From positions 2,698 through 9,352 of the forward strand of contig DIZT01000256.1 of the NCBI GenBank assembly GCA_002427975.1: a DNA stretch of 6,655 nucleotides. Reading direction: 5' to 3'. This DNA comes from Micrococcaceae bacterium UBA6021 (GTDB lineage: Bacteria > Actinomycetota > Actinomycetes > Actinomycetales > Micrococcaceae). Below the pieces are notes generated by a model. It saw nothing but the letters and a program-made list of their open reading frames with translations. It had not been told where the DNA came from and did no database searches. The position numbers were made by a program, and so were the translations under genes. Positions 1-5,970 of the stretch are shown here, one piece after another (positions within the stretch are counted from its first letter, which is position 1; every line of letters starts with the position of its first letter).

Positions 1-4
1 TGGG

Positions 5-58
5 CCCACGCCGTCAGGGTTCCCTGACCAAGCGAAGCGAGGTGAGGGAAACGGTGGG
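5..58. repeat. Nested inverted repeats downstream of ppa, possible terminator or intergenic repeat
   Basis: This 54-nt stretch begins 3 nt beyond the ppa stop codon and can fold in two mutually exclusive ways. A short local hairpin pairs GTCAGG (13-18) with CCTGAC (23-28). A longer structure pairs CCCA (5-8) with TGGG (55-58), CCGT (11-14) with ACGG (51-54), TTCCCT (20-25) with AGGGAA (45-50) and ACC (27-29) with GGT (41-43); its loop contains AGCGA twice in tandem. The palindrome TGGGCCCA (1-8) overlaps the left edge. Position and GC-rich stems suit a factor-independent terminator for ppa, but there is no U-tract on the minus strand. The layout also resembles dispersed intergenic repeats of actinobacteria. 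The pairing is seen in the sequence; the role is inferred. Confidence 0.5.
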
Positions 59-60
59 GA

Positions 61-549
61 CTAGTGAGCGGCCGGCACGTAACGCTTGATGGAGGCTTCC
101 AGCTCGGCCTCGGCGGCGGCGCGGTCGCCCCAGCCCTCAGCCTTGACCCACTTGCCCGGCTCCAGGTCCTTGTAGCGGGTGAAGAAGTGCTCGATTTCCT
201 TGATCAGGAATTCGCTGACATCGCTGATTTCCTGGATGTGGTCAAAGCGGGCGTCAACCGGGACGCACAGGACCTTGGCGTCGCCGCCGCCGTCGTCGGT
301 CATGTTGAAAACGCCGATGGGGCGGGACTCAACGATGACGCCGGGGTGCAGGTCGAAGTCCTGCAGGAGCACCAGTGCGTCCAGCGGGTCGCCGTCTTCG
401 CCCAGGGTGTTCTCGAAGAACCCGTAGTGCGTGGGGTACTGCATGGAGGTGAAGAGGACGCGGTCCAGGCGGACGCGGCCGGTCTCGTGGTCAACTTCGT
501 ACTTGACGCGGGATCCCTTGGGGATCTCGATGGTCACGTCATGCTTCAT
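61..549 (-). CDS. ppa: Inorganic pyrophosphatase (family I)
   Basis: Cytoplasmic soluble PPase of 162 residues that hydrolyses pyrophosphate to two phosphates with Mg2+, pulling polymerase, tRNA-charging and phosphoribosyltransferase reactions forward. The family signature D-G-D-P-L-D-A is at residues 52-58. Other family I active-site positions are present: E8, K16, Y42, the D-x4-D-x-K block at 85-92 ([10 protein letters not shown]), and the Tyr-Lys pair in the [11 protein letters not shown] segment near the C-terminus. Length is typical of the short bacterial form. I place the start at the ATG at 549 because GAGGAG (561-556) sits 6 nt before it. An upstream in-frame ATG at 585 would add 12 residues ([12 protein letters not shown]) that do not look like the family N-terminus. 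The gene is divergent from dacB and appears monocistronic here. Identification is secure from motifs and near full-length family resemblance. Confidence 0.97.
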   Translation of the reverse strand: MKHDVTIEIPKGSRVKYEVDHETGRVRLDRVLFTSMQYPTHYGFFENTLGEDGDPLDALVLLQDFDLHPGVIVESRPIGVFNMTDDGGGDAKVLCVPVDARFDHIQEISDVSEFLIKEIEHFFTRYKDLEPGKWVKAEGWGDRAAAEAELEASIKRYVPAAH

Positions 550-702
550 GGAATGCTCCTCGGCAATTGCAGGGGTTCGCGGCACACTAGACGCTCAGCA
601 AAAAGGAGTGTCGGTGCCGCCGACTACTATTGAGGATATAGCGAGAGGCCCAGGTTTCAGGAACTTGCGGGGAAATTTCAGGACTTGAGGACCAGCACCA
701 GC
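550..702. promoter_or_regulatory. Divergent intergenic region between ppa and dacB
   Basis: These 153 bp must carry the promoters for both ppa (minus) and dacB (plus), as the genes diverge. Candidate actinobacterial -10 elements of the TAnnnT type are TACTAT (625-630) reading towards dacB and TAGTGT (589-584 on the minus strand) reading towards ppa. Neither has a convincing -35 hexamer at 16-18 nt, so both are weak guesses. The region is more AT-rich than its flanks (for example the AAAAAGGA run at 600-607 and GATATA at 635-640), as expected for promoter DNA. I see no clear operator palindrome or riboswitch. Confidence 0.3.
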
Positions 703-2190
703 ATGAAGGAAACATCGGGCCGCGGCGGGTTCAAGGACCCGTTCCGGCGCGGGCTGCGGGTCTGGCCCACGGCACTGCTCCTGGCCTTGTTCGTCGTACT
801 GGCCCTCCCCGCCGCGTGGCTGGTTGCCCCTGCTTTCGTCAGCCCGACGCCTGCGGCGGCGCCCGTGGTGCCCGCCTGGCAACAGTTCCCGGCCACGCTT
901 TCCGCCCGGCAGGGCCTCGCCCCGCTGACGGTTTCGGCGCCGGTGCCGCTTGCTTCCGCCGTCACCACACAGCTGGACGCATTGTTAAAGCCCGACGGCG
1001 ACGGCACCATCACAGGGCTCGTCCAGGATGCGCTCACCGGCCAGGACCTGTTTGACCGCGGCGGTTCGGAAAACCGAATCCCAGCCTCCAACATGAAGCT
1101 GCTCACCGCGGTGGCAGCCCTGCTGGCCATTGGACCGGACCACAGGTTCAGCACCACGGTCTTGGCCGGCCCCGCCGCCAACCAGGTGGTGCTGGCCGGC
1201 GGCGGGGACGTCCTCCTGGGCGCAGGCGAGTCCCAGCCCGGCCAGGTAATGGGTTACGCCGGGCTCGCCACTTTGGCCACCGCCACAGTGAACGCGCTCC
1301 ACGCGGCCGGAAAAACAGGAGAACTGAAGGTCCTGGTGGACGACTCCCTGTTCACCGGACCAACACTGAATCCGGCGTGGGCTGATGGAGACGTTGCGGC
1401 CGGCGAGGTTGCCCCGTTGTATCCGCTGGCGCTGAATTCGGCGCGTTTTGATCCGGCTGTGAGCACCGGCCCGCGCCCGCAGGACTCAGCCCTCACAGCC
1501 GCGGAGGCGTTTGCCGCGCAGCTCAAGGCGGCAGGCGCCGCTGCGGGTCTCACTGTGGCGGCCGGCGTCGAACGTTACACCGGGCCCGAATCCGCAGAAG
1601 GTGCTGCCGGACGTGCTCCGGTGGTGCTGGCTGAGGTGCAGTCCGCCACCGTTGGCCAGCAGGTTGACCTGATGCTGCAGACCTCTGATAACTTTCTGGC
1701 TGAGGTCCTGGGCCGGATGGCCGCAGCAGCGGCCGGGGAGCCCGCCAGCAATGACGGCGCCACCGGCGAAGTCCGCGCACGGCTCGCGGACCTGGGCATC
1801 GCCACCGGCACCACGAGGCTCGCCGACGTGTCTGGGCTGGCAATCGCGAACCAGGTTTCGGCCCGCCAGTTCGCCGAAGTCGTGCGTGCCATCACCACCG
1901 GGACCGACACCAGGCTGCGGGCAGCATTGGCCGGATTCCCGGTCGCCGGGCTCACCGGGACCCTGGACGCCCGGTACGGGGATGACACCACGGCCCGGGG
2001 CGCCGGCCTGGTGCGGGCCAAGACCGGGACGCTGAACTCGGTGATCGCACTCAGCGGGTACGTGGTGGACGCAGACGGCCGGCTCCTGGTCTTCTCCTTC
2101 ATCGGCAACGGGCTGACCCCTGGCGCGGCCGGGAACAGGGAAGCCCTGGACAGGGCCGCCACGGCGCTCGCCGGCTGCGGCTGCCCCTAG
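703..2190 (+). CDS. dacB: D-alanyl-D-alanine carboxypeptidase / endopeptidase, PBP4 type (peptidase S13)
   Basis: A class C low-molecular-weight penicillin-binding protein of 495 residues that removes the terminal D-Ala of peptidoglycan pentapeptides and may cut crosslinks outside the membrane. After a basic N-terminus (KDPFRRGLR), a hydrophobic segment at about residues 20-45 serves as signal anchor or uncleaved signal peptide. The three serine-acyltransferase motifs are in order: S-N-M-K at 129-132 (nucleophile Ser129, Lys132), S-D-N at 328-330 and K-T-G at 440-442. A DVSGL segment at 375-379 corresponds to the D-G-S-G-L element common in PBP4 proteins. The long gap between the first two motifs is the family's inserted domains. 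Start choice is uncertain: the ATG at 703 has GAGGA 11 nt upstream, while a TTG at 685 (6 residues longer) has GGGGA 11 nt upstream. I prefer ATG. The gene product is sure; the N-terminus is not. Confidence 0.92.
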   Translation: MKETSGRGGFKDPFRRGLRVWPTALLLALFVVLALPAAWLVAPAFVSPTPAAAPVVPAWQQFPATLSARQGLAPLTVSAPVPLASAVTTQLDALLKPDGDGTITGLVQDALTGQDLFDRGGSENRIPASNMKLLTAVAALLAIGPDHRFSTTVLAGPAANQVVLAGGGDVLLGAGESQPGQVMGYAGLATLATATVNALHAAGKTGELKVLVDDSLFTGPTLNPAWADGDVAAGEVAPLYPLALNSARFDPAVSTGPRPQDSALTAAEAFAAQLKAAGAAAGLTVAAGVERYTGPESAEGAAGRAPVVLAEVQSATVGQQVDLMLQTSDNFLAEVLGRMAAAAAGEPASNDGATGEVRARLADLGIATGTTRLADVSGLAIANQVSARQFAEVVRAITTGTDTRLRAALAGFPVAGLTGTLDARYGDDTTARGAGLVRAKTGTLNSVIALSGYVVDADGRLLVFSFIGNGLTPGAAGNREALDRAATALAGCGCP

Positions 2191-2231
2191 CGGCCGTGCC
2201 CCGCATAAGCGGTGCGGGGCAGCACCGGCCG
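2191..2231 (+). terminator. GC-rich hairpin after dacB, probable terminator
   Basis: Directly after the dacB stop, TGCCCCGC (2197-2204) pairs perfectly with GCGGGGCA (2214-2221) around a 9-nt loop. The stem can extend through an outer CGGCCG (2191-2196) pairing with CGGCCG (2226-2231), leaving a 4-nt bulge on the right. No run of T follows. A second, weaker hairpin, GAACC (2241-2245) with GGTTC (2261-2265), is followed by the T-rich TGTTGTGT and could be the actual release site. Hairpins without a U-tract are commonly proposed as terminators in high-GC actinobacteria. The structure is visible; the termination function is inferred. Confidence 0.55.
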
Positions 2232-2290
2232 TGCGGGGCGGAACCGCTGTAACGGCGTCTGGTTCTGTTGTGTCTGGCACGCCCGCGGCC

Positions 2291-2308
2291 GTTCGCCGGT
2301 CAGCGAAC
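2291..2308. repeat. 6-bp inverted repeat upstream of the zincin-like gene
   Basis: GTTCGC (2291-2296) and GCGAAC (2303-2308) form a perfect inverted repeat with a 6-nt spacer, 31 bp before the start of the next gene. It could be an operator half-site pair or a small RNA hairpin in the leader. The spacing does not match the actinobacterial LexA box I know (GAAC then GTTC, opposite orientation). A 6-bp repeat can arise by chance in GC-rich DNA, so confidence is low. Confidence 0.25.
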
Positions 2309-2339
2309 ATAAGGCCCATCCGCCGTCCGCTGTGATCTG

Positions 2340-3482
2340 ATGGGAACTATGGAGTCCACTGCACGTGATTCGTCAGCACCGGCATCATCCAGCCCGGCCC
2401 AGGCCCTGATCAACTGGGACCTGGCCGCATCCACGGCGGCCCGGCTGGCGTCTGCGGGTCCAACACTCAAGCCGGCAGAAATCGGCGAGGCCGTGGACAG
2501 CCTGCGCCGTCTCGCGGACGCCTCCGTCCCGTATGTCCACGAAATCACGGGCCTCGAAGCCGCACGTGACCTCCGGGACTCCTCTGTCCTGGTGGTGGAC
2601 CGGGCCAACTGGGCCAAGGCCAACACGCAGAGCTTCGCGGTGATGCTCAAGCCTGCCATGGACAAGATGCTCGAAAGTCGCCGCGGCAATGTCAGCCCGG
2701 CCGCGGCCAGCGTCAGCGGCGCCATCACGGGAAGCCAGCTCGGCGCTGTCCTGGCGTTCCTGTCCAGCAAAGTCCTGGGCCAGTACGATCCCTTCGCCGC
2801 GCTCGCGGAAGGTTCCAAAGCGCCGGCCGGTGGCCGGCTGCTGCTCGTAGCGCCCAACATCGTGGCTGTGGAGCGCGAGCTCCACGTCCCGCCGGAGGAT
2901 TTCAGGCTCTGGGTCTGCCTGCACGAGCAGACGCACCGCGTCCAGTTCGCCGCCGCGCCCTGGCTCCGCCACCACATGCTGTCCGAGATTGACAACCTCA
3001 GCGGCCACCTGCTGGGCAACGTTGATTCGCTGATGGAGCGTGCTTCCGCCGCCGCCCGCTCCCTCAAGGACCGCTCGACCACGGGCAACGCACCGGGCCG
3101 TGGCGCCATCCTGGACCTGCTGCAGAACCCGGAGGAGAAGGCGTCCCTGTCGCACCTGACGGCAGTGATGAGCCTGCTGGAGGGCCATGCCAACGTGGTG
3201 ATGGACGCCGTCGACGCCAGCATCGTCCCCTCGGTCAGGACCATCCGGCAGCGCTTCACCGACCGCGGCAAAGACCGCGGCGTGATCGAGAAATTCATCC
3301 GCAGCCTGCTGGGCCTGGACGCCAAGATGCGCCAGTACTCCGACGGCGCCAAGTTTGTCCGCGCCGTAGTGGACGTGACCGGCATGGAGGGGTTCAACCG
3401 GGTGTGGGAATCCGCGGACAACCTGCCCACCGAGCCAGAAATCCACGATCCCAAGCTGTGGGTTGACCGGATGGGCCTGTAG
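2340..3482 (+). CDS. Zincin-like metallopeptidase, zincin_2 / DUF2342 family
   Basis: A 380-residue protein of the actinobacterial zincin_2 family (DUF2342), often annotated as a zinc-dependent metalloprotease or 'coenzyme F420 biosynthesis-associated' protein; the latter label reflects co-occurrence, not a known reaction. The zinc-binding motif H-E-Q-T-H is at residues 195-199 (two His ligands, Glu196 as general base) within LWVCLHEQTHRVQF. A conserved-looking E-G-H-A at 281-284 may supply a further ligand. There is no signal peptide or transmembrane segment, so it should be cytoplasmic. The N-terminal 20 residues are Ser/Ala-rich and probably disordered. The start is uncertain: ATGs at 2340 and 2349 both lack a good Shine-Dalgarno, so 2340 is chosen for length. 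The stop TAG is immediately followed by the tilS start, pointing to co-transcription and coupled translation. Family assignment is firm; substrate is unknown. Confidence 0.88.
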   Translation: MGTMESTARDSSAPASSSPAQALINWDLAASTAARLASAGPTLKPAEIGEAVDSLRRLADASVPYVHEITGLEAARDLRDSSVLVVDRANWAKANTQSFAVMLKPAMDKMLESRRGNVSPAAASVSGAITGSQLGAVLAFLSSKVLGQYDPFAALAEGSKAPAGGRLLLVAPNIVAVERELHVPPEDFRLWVCLHEQTHRVQFAAAPWLRHHMLSEIDNLSGHLLGNVDSLMERASAAARSLKDRSTTGNAPGRGAILDLLQNPEEKASLSHLTAVMSLLEGHANVVMDAVDASIVPSVRTIRQRFTDRGKDRGVIEKFIRSLLGLDAKMRQYSDGAKFVRAVVDVTGMEGFNRVWESADNLPTEPEIHDPKLWVDRMGL

Positions 3483-4631
3483 GTGCCGGACGCCCGGAAG
3501 GCTTCAAGCGGACGACGGCGGCCCGGCAGGCTGGCGCCCGTCGTCGGCACAGCGCGCAAAATGCTCCAGAACGCCCTGGCGGACGCCGGCTATCCGGCCC
3601 GCGTGCTGGTGGCCTGCAGCGGCGGCCCGGATTCACTGGCCCTCGCGGCGGTGGCAGCCTATTTCGCCCGCCGCGGCCACGTTGAGGGGCACCCCCTGAC
3701 GGTCGGCGCCGTGGTGGTTGACCACCAGCTGCAGGAGGGCTCGGCCGAGGTGGCTGCCGCCGCCGTCCAGGTACTGAAGGAACTGGGCCTCTCCCCGGTG
3801 GACCTCCGGACCGTGACCGTCGACAGTACCGGGATGGGCCCGGAGGCTGCCGCACGGGATGCACGCCACGCAGCGTTGGAAGCTGCGGCCCGGGACCAGG
3901 GAGCCGCGGCGATCCTGCTCGGCCACACCCTGGACGACCAGGCCGAACAGGTCCTGCTGGGCCTGGCCCGCGGCTCCGGGACGCGATCCCTCGCGGGCAT
4001 GCGGCCTGCCCGCGGCCTGCTGCTCCGGCCCTTCCTGGGCCTGCGCCGCGCGGACACCCTGGAGATCTGCGACGTCGAGGACCTCGAGCCCTGGCACGAT
4101 CCCAGCAATTCAGACCCGGCCTTTGCCCGCTCCCGGACCCGGGTGGAAGTGCTGCCGCTACTTGAGGAAAAACTCGGGCCGGGAGTGGCGGAATCGCTGG
4201 CCCGGACGGCCTCCATCCTGCAGCTGGACGCCGACTATCTGGAGGACGTGGCAGATCGCACATTTACCGCCCTGGCCGAGCGGTCCGGGCCGGAGATCAG
4301 CCTCCCGGAGGAAGCCCTGGGCGGACTTTCCCCGGCCATCAGGTTCCGGGTCATCGCCAAGGCAGCGGCCGACGTCGGGGGCCAACAGCCCAGCTACCAG
4401 CGCCTTCTGGCGGCGGAAGCGCTGCTGCGGCGGCAGGGTTCAGCCGGTCCGGTGGAGCTGCCCGGCGGTGTTAGCGTGTACCGGCTCTCCCTCGCCGAGC
4501 TGGCCCAGCGGGACGCCGCTGGCGGGCGGCCCGGCACCGCAGACGGGTCCGACGGCGGCGCCTCCGTTCCCCGCGAGGCCGCCCGCTGTGGGAAGCTAGT
4601 ATTCCGGCCTCAAAAGCCGCCCCAAGAATAG
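3483..4631 (+). CDS. tilS: tRNA(Ile)-lysidine synthetase
   Basis: A 382-residue cytoplasmic enzyme that uses ATP to attach lysine to C34 of tRNA-Ile2 (CAU anticodon), changing both its codon (AUG to AUA) and charging identity. The PP-loop ATPase signature S-G-G-P-D-S is at residues 46-51. Further TilS/MesJ motifs are GHTLDDQAEQVLLGLARG (147-164), RPFLGLRR (182-189), and WHDPSNSD followed by FARSRTR and LPLL (204-226), the family's W-x-x-D-x-(T/S)-N block. It is shorter than E. coli TilS (about 430), with a reduced C-terminal part ending in a low-complexity Gly/Asp/Pro tail. The GTG start at 3483 abuts the upstream TAG with no intervening base and no clear Shine-Dalgarno, so translation probably depends on ribosomes finishing the zincin_2 gene. 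hpt follows after 30 nt. Identification is firm. Confidence 0.95.
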   Translation: MPDARKASSGRRRPGRLAPVVGTARKMLQNALADAGYPARVLVACSGGPDSLALAAVAAYFARRGHVEGHPLTVGAVVVDHQLQEGSAEVAAAAVQVLKELGLSPVDLRTVTVDSTGMGPEAAARDARHAALEAAARDQGAAAILLGHTLDDQAEQVLLGLARGSGTRSLAGMRPARGLLLRPFLGLRRADTLEICDVEDLEPWHDPSNSDPAFARSRTRVEVLPLLEEKLGPGVAESLARTASILQLDADYLEDVADRTFTALAERSGPEISLPEEALGGLSPAIRFRVIAKAAADVGGQQPSYQRLLAAEALLRRQGSAGPVELPGGVSVYRLSLAELAQRDAAGGRPGTADGSDGGASVPREAARCGKLVFRPQKPPQE

Positions 4632-4650
4632 TCGCACCCCGCATCTACAC

Positions 4651-4655
4651 AGGAG
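4651..4655 (+). promoter_or_regulatory. Ribosome binding site of hpt, decides start
   Basis: AGGAG lies 6 nt before the GTG at 4662 and only 3 nt before the TTG at 4659. The two potential start codons are adjacent (TTG GTG), and the spacing favours GTG as the initiator. Confidence 0.7.
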
Positions 4656-4661
4656 CCATTG

Positions 4662-5213
4662 GTGGATTCAAACGACGTCCAGGCAGACCTCAAGCACGTT
4701 CTCTACACCAAGGAACAGATCCAACAGCGGATCGCCGAACTCGCTGCGGAGATCGACAAGGACTACGTAGGCCGCGAAATCCTCGTGGTTGGCGTGCTCA
4801 AGGGTGCAGTAATGGTCATGGCCGACCTCGCCCGCGCGCTCCACAGCCACGTTTCGATGGACTGGATGGCAGTGTCCTCCTACGGCTCCGGCACCCAGTC
4901 CTCGGGCGTTGTCCGCATCCTCAAGGACCTGGACACGGACCTGATGGGCAAGGATGTGCTGATCGTCGAAGACATCATCGACTCCGGCCTGACCCTGTCC
5001 TGGCTCAAGACCAACCTGGAATCCCGCGGCACGGCGTCCGTGGAGATCTGCACCGCCTTCCGCAAGCCTACGGCCGCCAAGGTGCAGATCGACGTCAAGT
5101 ACGTCGGCTACGACATCCCCAACGAGTTCGTGGTGGGCTACGGCCTGGACTACGCCGAGAGGTACCGCAACCTGGACTTCGTGGGCACCCTCGCCCCGCA
5201 CGTTTACGAGTAG
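4662..5213 (+). CDS. hpt: Hypoxanthine phosphoribosyltransferase
   Basis: A 183-residue cytoplasmic purine-salvage enzyme that joins hypoxanthine (and usually guanine) to PRPP, giving IMP or GMP plus pyrophosphate. The type I phosphoribosyltransferase PRPP loop VLIVEDIIDSGLT is at residues 99-111, with acidic E103-D104 and the putative catalytic Asp107. An L-K-G-A PPi-loop element is at 46-49, the flexible loop with SSYGSGTQSSG at 72-82, and the purine-binding end DIPNEFVVGYGLDYAERYR at 151-169. Length is normal for bacterial HPRT. The GTG start is chosen from the AGGAG 6 nt upstream; a TTG one codon earlier is possible. It is the last intact gene of the zincin_2-tilS-hpt group and is followed within 15 nt by a strong inverted repeat. 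Pairing of tilS with hpt is common across bacteria. Identification is firm. Confidence 0.96.
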   Translation: MDSNDVQADLKHVLYTKEQIQQRIAELAAEIDKDYVGREILVVGVLKGAVMVMADLARALHSHVSMDWMAVSSYGSGTQSSGVVRILKDLDTDLMGKDVLIVEDIIDSGLTLSWLKTNLESRGTASVEICTAFRKPTAAKVQIDVKYVGYDIPNEFVVGYGLDYAERYRNLDFVGTLAPHVYE

Positions 5214-5228
5214 CCACTCCCGCCGGGT

Positions 5229-5274
5229 TGGCATTTCACGGCAGTCCACGACTGAACACTGCCGCGAAATGCCA
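5229..5274. repeat. 17-bp imperfect inverted repeat after hpt, candidate terminator or dispersed repeat
   Basis: TGGCATTTCaCGGCAGT (5229-5245) and ACTGCCGcGAAATGCCA (5258-5274) are reverse complements except for one position (A5238 opposite C5265), separated by a 12-nt loop. It begins 15 nt after the hpt stop. A hairpin this long is the best candidate terminator for the hpt transcript, though no U-tract follows (TCTCGCT). It also lies about 20 bp before the degraded LacI gene and so could be that gene's former operator region, or a copy of a REP-like intergenic element. The pairing is certain; the function is inferred. Confidence 0.65.
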
Positions 5275-5294
5275 TCTCGCTGCGGAAGGGACGG

Positions 5295-5850
5295 ATCAGC
5301 AGCAAGACCATTGGCATCAGGGATGTAGCCGCCGCCGCCGGCGTCTCGGCGACAACTGTCTCTCACGTCCTGAACGGGGTGGCTTCCGCCCGGGTCAGCG
5401 CGGAAACCCGGGCCCGGGTGCAAGCCGCTGCGTAGCAGTTGGGTTACGGACCTGACCGGGTTGCCCGCGCCCTGCGAACCCGCCGGACAGGCCTGCTGGG
5501 ACTGATCTGCGAGGACATCGGCGCCAGCCCCCACGCCGGGCGCATCCTTCTCGGCGCTGACGAGGCGGCCAGCTCCCGCGGCTATAACCTCCTGGTCATC
5601 AACATCCCCGCGTCCTCGAGGGCAGAGTATCGAACTCGTTGCCGGATCCTTGCACCCGGGCCTCGCCACCGTGACCCTGCCGCACTGCGAGGTGGCTGCC
5701 CGGGCCACCCAAAACCTGATGGACGCCGTGGCGGGAAAGCCGGACGCTGCCTTTACCGCCGAGCGGCAGACTGTCCTCGCCTGCACGCTGACGGCCCGCG
5801 GATCCGTGGGACCCCCGCCGGATCCCGCTACGCCCAGAGGGAACTTTTGA
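5295..5850 (+). pseudogene. LacI-family transcriptional regulator, degraded
   Basis: The frame at 5301-5432 encodes a textbook LacI helix-turn-helix: TIGIRDVAAAAGVS then ATTVSHVLNG. After codons for AAA comes an in-frame amber TAG (5433-5435), where family members usually have Glu (AAEQLGY). The same frame then resumes with the linker and start of the sugar-binding core: QLGYGPDRVARALRTRRTGL, LGLICEDIGA and GYNLLVINIPASS. From about 5615-5628 the LacI-like reading moves to another frame: SIELVAGSLHPGLATVTLP onward to LTARGSVGPPP, ending at TGA 5848-5850, which is the family C-terminus. Roughly 150-160 central codons of the ligand-binding domain appear to be missing by comparison with the usual ~340 residues. 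The expected start codon reads ATC at 5295, preceded by GGAAGGG, suggesting a mutated ATG. No functional repressor can be made. What it regulated is unknown; no sugar genes remain beside it. Confidence 0.85.
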
Positions 5851-5970
5851 GTGGCACCGTGCGTGAATTACTCCGAACGGTGTATAGCTAGTAGCTGATG
5901 CAGCAACACACGCGCGCAGACCACTCGCCGTGCAGCACTACCAGGAGGGACGGGGCCAGCCCCCGATCAG
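5851..5970 (+). promoter_or_regulatory. ftsH upstream region, promoter expected
   Basis: This 120-bp stretch between the LacI remnant and ftsH contains no gene. The ftsH frame is blocked upstream by TGA at 5896-5898. A possible -10 element is TATAGC (5883-5888), but no respectable -35 lies 16-18 nt before it, so the promoter is not pinned down. The stretch contains several closely spaced stop codons (TAG at 5885, 5889 and 5892; TGA at 5896), which would end any readthrough from the remnant. Confidence 0.3.
5943..5970 (+). promoter_or_regulatory. Distant Shine-Dalgarno with intervening hairpin before ftsH
   Basis: A perfect AGGAGG (5943-5948) lies 22 nt before the ftsH ATG at 5971, too far for direct use. 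The spacer contains CGGGGccagcCCCCG (5951-5965), a 5-bp all-G/C stem with a 5-nt loop. If folded, only 2 nt before and 5 nt after the stem remain, giving an effective spacing of 7 nt. No ATG, GTG or TTG occurs in the ftsH frame between the upstream TGA (5896) and 5971, so a nearer alternative start is excluded. Phage T4 gene 25 is a known case of a ribosome binding site split by a hairpin. The use of this arrangement here is inferred. Confidence 0.55.

Noticed and set aside
64..633. 189-aa plus-strand frame opposite ppa
   Set aside because: It covers the whole of a secure ppa gene in antisense, has no recognisable motif and no suitable ribosome binding site.
2300..3559. 419-aa and 353-aa open frames on the minus strand opposite the zincin_2 gene
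   Set aside because: They are antisense shadows of a GC-rich gene with clear family motifs on the plus strand. Their translations show Arg/Ser/Ala-rich composition and no recognisable domain.
5228..5455. 75-aa plus-strand frame starting inside the inverted repeat after hpt
   Set aside because: It runs through the LacI helix-turn-helix coding segment in the wrong frame and gives low-complexity His/Arg-rich sequence.
4668..5786. 372-aa minus-strand frame spanning hpt and the LacI remnant
   Set aside because: It overlaps an intact hpt and a recognisable degraded LacI gene on the other strand; the translation resembles no family I know.
5883..5888. TATAGC as a firm ftsH -10 box
   Set aside because: No credible -35 hexamer is found at 16-18 nt, and the match to TAnnnT fails at the last base, so it is kept only as a weak candidate.
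5439..5891. 150-aa frame as an independent short gene
   Set aside because: It is the part of the LacI pseudogene after the amber stop. The second half reads out of frame with the LacI C-terminus and is not a real domain.
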